DNA of 64,000 nt from an uncultured Clostridia bacterium (GTDB lineage Bacteria > Bacillota > Clostridia > Christensenellales > UBA1242): the NCBI GenBank assembly GCA_934747775.1, contig CAKVHA010000003.1:39362-103361 (forward strand), in the 5' to 3' direction. Position numbers and translations under genes: made by a program. Below, piece by piece: positions 51,711 to 59,983 of this stretch. Numbering within the stretch: position 1 is the stretch's first letter; every line of letters begins with the position of its first letter. Under the pieces are notes generated by a model. It searched no databases. It saw only the letters and a program-made list of their open reading frames with translations, and was not told where the DNA came from.

Positions 51711-52756
51711 TACTTTTTATCCACTTTTAAATTTTTATTTCTAAGTTGACCACAAGCTCCGTCAATATCTTCGCCAATTGTACGGCGCATCGTTGCGCTA
51801 ATTTTAAACTTATATAGCGTTGTTAAAAAGTTGTTGCAACTCTCAAGTGTAGGCGCTTTTAGCCCTCTTTCTTTAACTTCATTTAGTCTAATTAAGTTTA
51901 CGTGGCAAGGTAAATCTTTAAGCAAAGATGCAAGTTCTTTAGCGTGTGCAATTTTGTTGTTAACACCGTCAATTAGTGTGTATTCAATTATAAAACGGCG
52001 GTTTGTGATGGTATGATAATATTTTGCTGCTTCCAAAACTTCTTGAATGCTATAACGTTTTGCGATAGGCATAATTTGTTGCCTTATTTGGTCGTTTGGT
52101 GCGTGAAGCGAAATGCAAAGTGTAACCGCATAACCTAAGTCTGCAAGTTCTTCTATTTTTCTTGGAATTCCGCAAGTGGAAATTGAAATGTTTCTAACAC
52201 TAACATTAAGCCCATTTTCGGCAGTGATTAGTTTTAAGAATTTTGTAACATTATCAAAATTGTCTAGTGGTTCGCCACAACCCATAAGCACAACATTTGT
52301 TATTTGGCGGTCTTTAATGTTTCCGCCAAGGCTTGCATTAACTGCGGTAACTTGCCCCAAAATTTCGCCAGCTGTAAGGTTTCTAACAAATCCATTTAGC
52401 GAGCTTGCACAAAATGCACAGTTCATTTTGCATCCAACTTGGGTGCTAACACAAAGCGTGTTACCAAATTTGTATTGCATTAACATTCCTTCAACAAGGT
52501 TTCCGTCTGGCAAGGTGTACAAATATTTAATGTTTTTATCTTTACTAACAAGCTTTTTTGTGATTTTAACTGGTTGCATCACAAATCCGTTTTGTTGTAG
52601 CTTTTCAAGTAAAGTTTTAGGCAAGTTAAGTTTGTCACCAAAGTCTTTGCCCGACTGAAGTGCATTAAAAAGCTGCTCAGCCCTAAACTTTTGCTCTCCT
52701 AGGCTTAGCATAATTCCTTTTAATTCGTCTAATGTGTAATCTAATAATATTTTCAT
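51710..52756 (-). CDS. rlmN: dual-specificity 23S rRNA/tRNA methyltransferase RlmN
   Basis: Radical-SAM enzyme making 2-methyladenosine at 23S A2503 and tRNA A37. It has the cluster motif C-K-M-N-C-A-F-C-A-S, M-G-C-G-E-P-L (one catalytic Cys region) and the C-terminal A-T-M-R-R-T-I-G-E-D-I-D-G-A-C-G-Q with the second catalytic Cys. 348 residues. ATGA overlap with rsmB. Confidence 0.97.
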   Translation of the reverse strand: MKILLDYTLDELKGIMLSLGEQKFRAEQLFNALQSGKDFGDKLNLPKTLLEKLQQNGFVMQPVKITKKLVSKDKNIKYLYTLPDGNLVEGMLMQYKFGNTLCVSTQVGCKMNCAFCASSLNGFVRNLTAGEILGQVTAVNASLGGNIKDRQITNVVLMGCGEPLDNFDNVTKFLKLITAENGLNVSVRNISISTCGIPRKIEELADLGYAVTLCISLHAPNDQIRQQIMPIAKRYSIQEVLEAAKYYHTITNRRFIIEYTLIDGVNNKIAHAKELASLLKDLPCHVNLIRLNEVKERGLKAPTLESCNNFLTTLYKFKISATMRRTIGEDIDGACGQLRNKNLKVDKK

Positions 52757-54036
52757 TTTTTCACCATCCTTGCTATAAAAAATCCTTCAGTTTTGCTTAA
52801 ATGCGGATAAAATGTATAGCATAAATTATTGTTAAAAACATTTAGTCCAAATGTATTTATTTCGGTTAGTTTAAACTCTAGGTGAGAGCTTAAAAATTTT
52901 GTTACAACACCTTCGTTTTCGTCGTAGAAAAGCGAACAAGTTGAGTACTCTAATACACCATTTTGTTTTACATAGCGGCTATTGTTTTCTAGAATTTTGT
53001 ACTGAGTGTTAATTAGCTCGTTAAGTCCGTCGATTGTTCGATTTAAAAAAATATCTGGCTTTTTGTTTACAACGCCAAGCCCCGAGCACGGAACATCGCA
53101 AAGCACATAATCAAAAGCATTTTCAAAGTTTGGATTAAATATTGTCGCATCTTGTTTTAGCGCTTTAACATTTTTCACGCCAAGTTTTTTCATATAGTTT
53201 TCAACAAGAAGCACACGGTGGCTATGAATATCACACGCGGTTACTTGAACGCTTGGGTCAATTCCAGCAATAACAGCGCTTTTACCACCCGGTGCAGCGG
53301 TTGCGTCCAACACTTTAGCATTTGGTGTTACATTAAGCGCAAGGCTTGCTATTAAGCTTGGCAAACCTTGTACAACATAGCGGTTTTTAAATATATCTTC
53401 ATATTTCAACAGCTTATTGTAGTCCACATATTTTGAAAAGTCTAAAACTGTGTCGTTGTACTCTATTTCGCATTTTTTTAAGTCATCTACAAAATTGTTT
53501 ACATTTCCTAAAATTCTAATGTGTGTTAGTGTTGTTAGATTTTCAGATAAAAACGCTTCTACAAAATCATATGGCTTTGTTTGTAAAAATTTATTTATTA
53601 TCCATAGCGGATAACTAAATTTTACACTCAAATATTCTTTTGTTCCGTGTTTTGGAAAAACTGGTTTTGCAGTTATAACATTTTTTAATGTTGCGTTAAC
53701 AAAACCACCAATGTAGCGGTCAAAGCTATATTTTGCAATTTCAACACACTCATTAACTAGCGCGTAAGTTGGAATTCCTGTAACATCTTCACTTGCGTAT
53801 CTGCCCATTTTTAAAAGCAACACAATTTGCGGCTTGGTATTGGGCTTAATATAAGGCTTTACCACAAAATCTAAATAAATATCCTTTTGTAATACGCCAT
53901 ACACAAGTTTTGTAACAAGACTATTATTAACGTTCTTTTTTTCTTGCAAAAACTTATTAAGTTCTATGTTTGCATAGGCATTTTCAAAGTAAACACGCTT
54001 TAAAATGTCGTAGGCAATATTTAGTTCTTTATTCAA
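52753..54036 (-). CDS. rsmB: 16S rRNA (cytosine-967-C5)-methyltransferase RsmB
   Basis: N-terminal NusB-like domain (~1-135), then the Rossmann methyltransferase: V-L-D-A-T-A-A-P-G-G-K-S (SAM site), D-V-P-C-S-G-L-G-V and Y-S-T-C-S-L-F with the two catalytic cysteines. 427 residues. Overlaps fmt and rlmN by four bases each, so the four genes are translated as a coupled set. Confidence 0.96.
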   Translation of the reverse strand: MNKELNIAYDILKRVYFENAYANIELNKFLQEKKNVNNSLVTKLVYGVLQKDIYLDFVVKPYIKPNTKPQIVLLLKMGRYASEDVTGIPTYALVNECVEIAKYSFDRYIGGFVNATLKNVITAKPVFPKHGTKEYLSVKFSYPLWIINKFLQTKPYDFVEAFLSENLTTLTHIRILGNVNNFVDDLKKCEIEYNDTVLDFSKYVDYNKLLKYEDIFKNRYVVQGLPSLIASLALNVTPNAKVLDATAAPGGKSAVIAGIDPSVQVTACDIHSHRVLLVENYMKKLGVKNVKALKQDATIFNPNFENAFDYVLCDVPCSGLGVVNKKPDIFLNRTIDGLNELINTQYKILENNSRYVKQNGVLEYSTCSLFYDENEGVVTKFLSSHLEFKLTEINTFGLNVFNNNLCYTFYPHLSKTEGFFIARMVKK

Positions 54037-54959
54037 ATTACTTTTGCTCCAATATTAATTTTTTTGCCGTTTAAATAATTTTTAGAGTCCATTTTCTTGC
54101 CATTTTCTGGCTGAATTTCGCTTAGCACAATAGCTCCGCTGCCGCACTTTACAACAACTCCAAGCTTGTTTGAAGCAGCTACAACTGTACCAACTTCGCC
54201 GTTATAGTCACTGTCTGCAACTTTTGCTCTAAACACCTTAAAATTAACTCCGTCTATATTTATTTTTGCAACCGGCCAAGGATTTATGCCGTGAATCATA
54301 TTGCAGACTTCTAGCGCCGATTTAGAAAAGTCTAATTTGCTAAGTTCGGGGCTAAGCATTGTACAAGTTGTGGCAAGTTGTGTGTTTTGTGGTGTTAGAA
54401 TATAATCGCCACTTGATAGCATTTCTAATGCTTTAACAATACATTCCGCGCCAACATAACTTAGGCGTAAAAACAACTCTTCGCTTGTTTCGTATGGTTT
54501 TATTTCCACTTCTTTAGTAATCAACATATCTCCGTCGTCCAAACCAACATCGGTTTTTAAAATAGTTATGCCACTATATTTTTCGCCGTTTATAATGCTC
54601 CACTGAATTGGAGCTGCACCGCGATATTTAGGCAATATGCTGCCGTGAATGTTGTACATTCCAAGCGGAGTAATATCCAAAATTTCTTTGCTGAAAATTT
54701 GACCATATGCGCAGCTAACCATAACGTCTGCGTTAAGTTTTTTAAGCTCGTCCACTCCGTCGCGGCGGATTTTTTCAAACTGCAAAACCTTAATACCGTG
54801 CTCTACTGCGTATTGTTTTACTGGGCTAAATTCTGGTTTTTTGCTACGCCCAACGGGCTTATCTGGTTGAGTTACTACCGCAACAACGTCATAACATTCG
54901 TTAATTGCTTCAAGTGAAGGAACAGCAAAACTAGGAGTTCCAAAAAATATTACTTTCAT
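54033..54959 (-). CDS. fmt: methionyl-tRNA formyltransferase
   Basis: Formylates initiator Met-tRNA. G-T-P-S-F-A-V-P-S-L at the N-terminus; active site H-G-S-I-L-P-K-Y-R-G-A-A-P-I-Q (~108-122), D-x-G-L-D-D-G-D; C-terminal OB domain from ~205. 308 residues. Placed after def, its functional partner. Confidence 0.97.
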   Translation of the reverse strand: MKVIFFGTPSFAVPSLEAINECYDVVAVVTQPDKPVGRSKKPEFSPVKQYAVEHGIKVLQFEKIRRDGVDELKKLNADVMVSCAYGQIFSKEILDITPLGMYNIHGSILPKYRGAAPIQWSIINGEKYSGITILKTDVGLDDGDMLITKEVEIKPYETSEELFLRLSYVGAECIVKALEMLSSGDYILTPQNTQLATTCTMLSPELSKLDFSKSALEVCNMIHGINPWPVAKINIDGVNFKVFRAKVADSDYNGEVGTVVAASNKLGVVVKCGSGAIVLSEIQPENGKKMDSKNYLNGKKINIGAKVI

Positions 54960-54968
54960 AATTTATCC

Positions 54969-55442
54969 TTATTTTTTCTTTTTGTTTTTTTCTGGGGTGT
55001 AAATTGCGGTCATAATGTCGGTAAACAAAATGCCTTCTAAGTGGTCTGTTTCGTGGCAAATACATCTGCCAAGCATACCTGTTGCGGTAAGAGTGTATGG
55101 TTCGCCAAAACGGTTAAAGGCTTTCACCGTAACTTCTTTTGGGCGATTTACATAGCCTTGAATGTTTGGCACACTTAGGCAACCTTCAATTCCGCTTTCT
55201 TCGCCACTTTTTGCCACTATTTCTGGGTTTATCATTTCCAATTTTATGCCATCGCATTCAATAACAACCACACGTTTTAGCACGCCCACTTGGCACGCAG
55301 CAAGACCAATGCCGTTGTTAATAATCATTGTTTCATACATATCGTCTAATAATTCGCCTAGTTTTTCATCAAAAGCAAGCACTGTTTTGCACTTTTTTGT
55401 TAAAAGTTCGTTTCCTTGCATCACTATTTTTCTTGTTGCCAT
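54969..55442 (-). CDS. def: peptide deformylase
   Basis: Metalloenzyme removing formyl groups from nascent chains. All three motifs are intact: G-I-G-L-A-A-C-Q (~43-50), E-G-C-L-S-V and H-E-T-D-H-L-E-G. 157 residues; Lys-rich C-terminal end. RBS GGAG. Nine bases before fmt. Confidence 0.97.
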   Translation of the reverse strand: MATRKIVMQGNELLTKKCKTVLAFDEKLGELLDDMYETMIINNGIGLAACQVGVLKRVVVIECDGIKLEMINPEIVAKSGEESGIEGCLSVPNIQGYVNRPKEVTVKAFNRFGEPYTLTATGMLGRCICHETDHLEGILFTDIMTAIYTPEKNKKKK

Positions 55443-55474
55443 AATTTTCTCCTAATAGTATATTATATCACAAA

Positions 55475-57676
55475 TTAACTAAGAGATAAAGGATTTATTT
55501 CCACAAATGCCGAAACATTTTTATCCTTAGTTTCGTCTAAAATTGAATAAATTTCGTTTTTAATTTCTTCCGATTTTGTTACGGAAAAACGCATTAAAAT
55601 TTGATATCTAAACTTGTTTTTAATTTTTGTTACGGGCGATTTCATTGCTTCCAAAAAGTAAAAATCTTGCTTATTATTTATTCTTAATTCCTTAAATTTT
55701 AAAAACAAATTGTGTGCCAAATTTTTTGCTGCGTCATCATTTTCGCTAGTAAGCAGCACTCTAATAATTGTGCTAAAAGGTGGAAAAAGTGTGGTTTCGC
55801 GCAAATTGATTTCCTTATCGTAAAATTTATTGTAATTGTAAGCCGCACAAAGTTTGTAAACATAATGTTTTGGAAAATATGTTTGCAAAACTACTTTCCC
55901 GTCTATTTTGCTTCGCCCTGCTCTACCAGCCACTTGGGTGATAAGTTGAAATGTTTTTTCGCTTGCTCTAAAGTCACCAAAATACAAGCTTAAATCCGCA
56001 TCTAATATACCAACCAAATTCACTTCGGGAAAGTCGTGTCCTTTTGCAATCATTTGGGTTCCCACCAAAATTGCTGGCTTTGACTTACCAAATTCGCCTA
56101 ATATTTTGGCATATGCGTTTTTATTTTGGGTTGTGTCGTTGTCCATTCTAAAAATTTTAACATCAGGAAAAATCTCGCGAAGCTGTTCAACAACTTGTTC
56201 TGTTCCCACTCCGCCATATTTAAGATTTTTTCCACCACAACTAGGGCAAGCTGTTAACACCTTATATTGCTTTCCACAATAATGACACTTTAATCGGTCG
56301 TCTTCTTTATGATATGTAAGCGAAACATCGCAAGCTTCGCATTTTGGAACATAACCGCAATCTCTACACATTAAAAACGAGCTAAAACCACGACGGTTTA
56401 TGAACAAAATCGCTTGCTTATTATCCGCCACTGTTTTTTCAAGTTCCGCCATAAGCAGCTTTGAAAATGGGGTTTTGTTTCCCATTCTAAACTCGCTACA
56501 CATATCAGTGATTTCAATTGGGGGCATAGGTTTGTTGTTAATTCGAACTGGCATTTCTAATAGTTTTAATTCGCCAGTTTCGGTAAGATGATAGGTTTCT
56601 ATGCTTGGCGTTGCGCTACCCAAAAGCAACGAACAATTATTGTACTGCGCCCTTAGTTTTGCAATGTCGTAGGTGTTGTATCGCGGATTAGAATCACTAA
56701 CATACGAGCTATCGTGTTCTTCGTCTATAATTATTACGCCAATGTTTTCTAGTGGTGCAAACACTGCACTACGGGCACCAATTGCTATTTTTGCTTCGCC
56801 ACTATATAGCCTATACCACTCATCAAACTTCTCTCCTGCCGATAATCCGCTATGTAACACCGCAACCGTGTTTCCAAATCTGGCGGTAAAAACTCTAATC
56901 ATTTGCGGAGTAAGCGATATTTCGGGCACAAGCATAATTGCGGTTTTGTTTTTAGCTAGCATATTTTCTATTATATTTAAATATACTTCAGTTTTGCCGC
57001 TACCAGTAACACCGTGCAACAAATAAAAGTTTGGGTTGTTAGAAACTTCGGTTACAACTTTTGTTTGTGTTTCGTTTAATGTAACTTTATTGTTTTCGTT
57101 GCTAATTTCATATCCTTGCCTAAAAACTTGCACCTTATTTACTAAAAATACTTGATTGTTAATAAGTTTGTTAATGGTGGAATTGCTAAAAAGCTTGCTT
57201 AATTTTGTAAAATCTGCTTCGGCATTGTTTTTAAAATAATTAATTGCACCAATCTCGTTTTTGGCATTGGCTCTAATCGTTTTAAAATAATCGTCCACAA
57301 GCTGCTCGTTTGGGTTTAGGTGTAACATTTTAATTTCAATCTTGTTTACCTTGCCGTTTCTAATTTGGGCAGGGATAACCAGCCTTACACCATCTAGCAG
57401 CCTTAAATGCAGCTTTTCCTTTAATGTGAAAATAAGCCTTATAAGTTCGGGTTTTATAATTGGATATTCGTCCATTCGTTTTAAAATAGGTTTTAATTTT
57501 GATTGATCGTAAGCGGAGTTTTCGGCAATATCTAGCACATAGCCTTCAATTTTTCTAGCGCCAAACGGCAACAAAACACGGTCGCCAACTTGCACCGATA
57601 GTTCGGGCGGAATAATGTAATCAAACACTTTATCCACTTCGCTATTTAAGATGTCAACAATTACTTTTGCTATCAT
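55475..57676 (-). CDS. priA: primosomal replication restart helicase PriA
   Basis: 3'-5' helicase reloading the replisome at stalled forks. N-terminal DNA-binding domain, Walker A G-V-T-G-S-G-K-T-E, box II D-E-E-H-D-S-S-Y, eight zinc cysteines (C-R-D-C-G-Y ... C-E-A-C ... C-H-Y-C ... C-P-S-C) and the helicase C domain with Q-V-A-G-R-A-G-R. ATG at 57676 is chosen for the AAGGGG five bases before it; the frame upstream to 57724 runs through the rpoZ terminator. 733 residues. Confidence 0.96.
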   Translation of the reverse strand: MIAKVIVDILNSEVDKVFDYIIPPELSVQVGDRVLLPFGARKIEGYVLDIAENSAYDQSKLKPILKRMDEYPIIKPELIRLIFTLKEKLHLRLLDGVRLVIPAQIRNGKVNKIEIKMLHLNPNEQLVDDYFKTIRANAKNEIGAINYFKNNAEADFTKLSKLFSNSTINKLINNQVFLVNKVQVFRQGYEISNENNKVTLNETQTKVVTEVSNNPNFYLLHGVTGSGKTEVYLNIIENMLAKNKTAIMLVPEISLTPQMIRVFTARFGNTVAVLHSGLSAGEKFDEWYRLYSGEAKIAIGARSAVFAPLENIGVIIIDEEHDSSYVSDSNPRYNTYDIAKLRAQYNNCSLLLGSATPSIETYHLTETGELKLLEMPVRINNKPMPPIEITDMCSEFRMGNKTPFSKLLMAELEKTVADNKQAILFINRRGFSSFLMCRDCGYVPKCEACDVSLTYHKEDDRLKCHYCGKQYKVLTACPSCGGKNLKYGGVGTEQVVEQLREIFPDVKIFRMDNDTTQNKNAYAKILGEFGKSKPAILVGTQMIAKGHDFPEVNLVGILDADLSLYFGDFRASEKTFQLITQVAGRAGRSKIDGKVVLQTYFPKHYVYKLCAAYNYNKFYDKEINLRETTLFPPFSTIIRVLLTSENDDAAKNLAHNLFLKFKELRINNKQDFYFLEAMKSPVTKIKNKFRYQILMRFSVTKSEEIKNEIYSILDETKDKNVSAFVEINPLSLS

Positions 57677-57693
57677 ATTAGCCCCTTTTAAAA

Positions 57694-57731
57694 CTAAAAA
57701 GTTCTGCTGCCAAAACCACGACAACAGAACC
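57694..57731 (-). terminator. terminator after rpoZ
   Basis: An 11-bp stem (GTTCTGTTGTC with GGCAGCAGAAC, two G-T pairs) followed by T5 on the minus strand. Confidence 0.8.
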
Positions 57732-57744
57732 TATAAACCAAAGA

Positions 57745-57939
57745 TTAATTATCTTTTTCTACAATCTCGCCAGCATAAAATTCTTCTACTGCACGAGTAA
57801 CAACTTCTTCTTTTTCCTTTTCTTCATCGGTAAGGTCTTTATCTAATTGTTTAGCCCTTTTACCAACTAGTACAGCCAATTTATATGGGTTTCCTTCAGC
57901 TTTTTCTACTAATTCATCAATAGGTGGTTCTAGCAACAT
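57745..57939 (-). CDS. rpoZ: RNA polymerase omega subunit
   Basis: 64 residues from the ATG at 57939 (AAGGAG nine bases upstream; the earlier TTG lies inside that RBS). P-P-I-D-E-L-V-E-K-A-E-G-N-P-Y-K-L-A-V-L-V-G-K-R-A-K-Q-type core, then an acidic tail, matches Firmicute omega. Position ahead of priA-def-fmt is conserved; gmk and coaBC, its usual neighbours, are not here. Confidence 0.88.
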   Translation of the reverse strand: MLLEPPIDELVEKAEGNPYKLAVLVGKRAKQLDKDLTDEEKEKEEVVTRAVEEFYAGEIVEKDN

Positions 57940-57974
57940 ACAATATATCTCCTTCAAATTTCAATATCGAGTAT

Positions 57975-58003
57975 ATTTTAGCACATTAATATAAAAATTT
58001 CAA
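57975..58003 (-). promoter_or_regulatory. rpoZ promoter
   Basis: Minus strand: TTGAAA (57998-58003), 17 bp, TAAAAT (57975-57980), in the short gap after ligA. Confidence 0.6.
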
Positions 58004-58018
58004 CAACATTTAGTAATA

Positions 58019-59974
58019 TTATTTATTATTAATTATGTTTATAAAGTCGTCTTCACTTAAAACTGCAACACCTAAAGCGTTTGCTTTGTCCAATTTCGAC
58101 CCAGCTGCTTCGCCAGCCAAAACATAGTCAGTTTTTTTACTAACCGATTTTGTAACAACCGCCCCTACATTTTCAAGTAACTCTGTTGCTTGGTCACGCG
58201 TGTAGTTTTTAAGCGTGCCAGTAAGCACTACAGTTTTACCAGTTAAAACCGAATTTGAAACCTTTTTGCTGGAATAGTTTATATTAACACCAGACTCAAT
58301 TAAGTCGTTTATTGTTTTTAAATTGTATTCGTCTTTAAAATACTCAACAATACTATTTGCCATAATGTCGCCAATGTCGTCTATTTTTATTAAGTCGTCA
58401 AATGTCGCCATTTTTAAAGCGTTTATGTCACTAAAACGCTTTGCCAAATCCTTAGCTGTTTTTTCGCCAACTTGCGGAATGCCAAGCGACAAAATAAAGT
58501 TGTTAAACTTTGGATTTTTGCTTTTTTCTACGCTGTCCAAAAAGTTTTTAATCTTTTTATCCTTAAATCCTTCCAACGAGCCTAATTGGTCACTAGAAAT
58601 ATTATATAAATCACTTAGTTTACTAATTCCATATTTCTCGTGAAGTTGCTTTATTGTTTTTTCGCTAATGCCTTCTATGTTCATTGCGTTTCGGCTGCAA
58701 AAATGCGAAAAGCGGTCTATAATTTGCTCCATACAATTTTCGGTGTTTGGACAAAATATGTTTGCACCCACTTCTATAAGTTTTGCACCACAACTTGGGC
58801 AAACAAGTGGTTTTTCAATAGGCTTACTATCATTAAAATCTTCGGCAACACCTAAAATTTCTGGGATAACTTCATTGCTGCGTCGCACAAAAACCGTGCT
58901 GTTTAGTTTAAGTTTTTTTCGAGTAATATCGCCATAGTTATTAAGTGTTGCACGCTTTACAGTTGCGCCAGCCAGCTCCACAGGTTCTAGTTCTGCCACT
59001 GGCGTAATCTTTCCAGTCCTGCCCACTTGCCACACAACATTTAGCAGTTTCGTTGTTACTTCTAGGGCTTCATATTTGTATGCCATTGCCCATTTTGGAA
59101 ATTTATTTGTAAAACCAATTTGCTCGCGTAAACCAAAATCGTTTAGTTTCACAACAGCTCCGTCTATTTGAACATCTAGCGTGCTTTTAATATTGTCTAT
59201 TTGCTTAACTTTATTTACAACATCTTCCATTTTATTTGATACATAAAAATAGTCTACTAAAAAGCCATTTTGTTTTAAAAACTCGTGCAATTTAGCCTGC
59301 GTGTTAATACTTTTATCGTTTAAGATTAATGCATCATAAAAGAAAATATCTATGCTACGCTGTTTTGTAATACTAAGATCTAGTGTTCTAATTGCCCCAG
59401 CAACGCCGTTACGCGGGTTTTTAAGCGGTTCTATGGCGGTTTCGTTGTACTTTTTAAACACACTGTTTCGCATCATCGCTTCGCCCATAATAATAAGCTT
59501 TTCTTTGTAAGGAATTGTTTTTGGCAAGCTCTTTACAGTTTTTACTTGCTCTGTTACATCTTCGCCAATTTCGCCGTTTCCGCGTGTTGCTGCCGAAACA
59601 AACTTGCCGTTTTCATAGGTTGCTGTTATTCTAAGACCATCATACTTATACTCAACCGTAAACTCTTGCTCGCCATACTTACTATTTATATCGTCCATCC
59701 ATTTTTCAAGCTCTTCGTAAGTGTTTCGTTTATCTAGTGAGTATAGTTTTTTCTCGTGAACGTGTTTTTTAAAACCTTTTAAAATAGTGTCGCCAACTTG
59801 TTTTGTTGGGCTGTCTTCAAGCACAATACCGCTAGACTTTTCTAAATCTACAAGTTCGTAATAAAGTTTATCATACTCTTTATCGGAAATTGTGGGATTA
59901 TCTAAAACATAATAGTTGTAGTTATGCTTTTTTATTTCGGCAATTAAAGCCTGCATTTTAGATATTGTGTCCAT
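58019..59974 (-). CDS. ligA: NAD-dependent DNA ligase
   Basis: Seals nicks using NAD. Domain Ia, adenylation site E-Y-K-Y-D-G-L-R (Lys nucleophile ~112), OB-fold, zinc finger (C-P-S-C-G-A-K ... C-P-N-T-E-N-C), helix-hairpin-helix region and C-terminal BRCT (V-V-L-T-G-T-L onward). 651 residues, complete. Nine bases after pcrA, the usual pcrA-ligA pair. Confidence 0.98.
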   Translation of the reverse strand: MDTISKMQALIAEIKKHNYNYYVLDNPTISDKEYDKLYYELVDLEKSSGIVLEDSPTKQVGDTILKGFKKHVHEKKLYSLDKRNTYEELEKWMDDINSKYGEQEFTVEYKYDGLRITATYENGKFVSAATRGNGEIGEDVTEQVKTVKSLPKTIPYKEKLIIMGEAMMRNSVFKKYNETAIEPLKNPRNGVAGAIRTLDLSITKQRSIDIFFYDALILNDKSINTQAKLHEFLKQNGFLVDYFYVSNKMEDVVNKVKQIDNIKSTLDVQIDGAVVKLNDFGLREQIGFTNKFPKWAMAYKYEALEVTTKLLNVVWQVGRTGKITPVAELEPVELAGATVKRATLNNYGDITRKKLKLNSTVFVRRSNEVIPEILGVAEDFNDSKPIEKPLVCPSCGAKLIEVGANIFCPNTENCMEQIIDRFSHFCSRNAMNIEGISEKTIKQLHEKYGISKLSDLYNISSDQLGSLEGFKDKKIKNFLDSVEKSKNPKFNNFILSLGIPQVGEKTAKDLAKRFSDINALKMATFDDLIKIDDIGDIMANSIVEYFKDEYNLKTINDLIESGVNINYSSKKVSNSVLTGKTVVLTGTLKNYTRDQATELLENVGAVVTKSVSKKTDYVLAGEAAGSKLDKANALGVAVLSEDDFINIINNK

Positions 59975-59983
59975 AAAACACTC

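Noticed and set aside
57677..57724. 16-residue N-terminal extension of PriA
   Set aside because: It overlaps the rpoZ terminator; the ATG at 57676 has its own AAGGGG.
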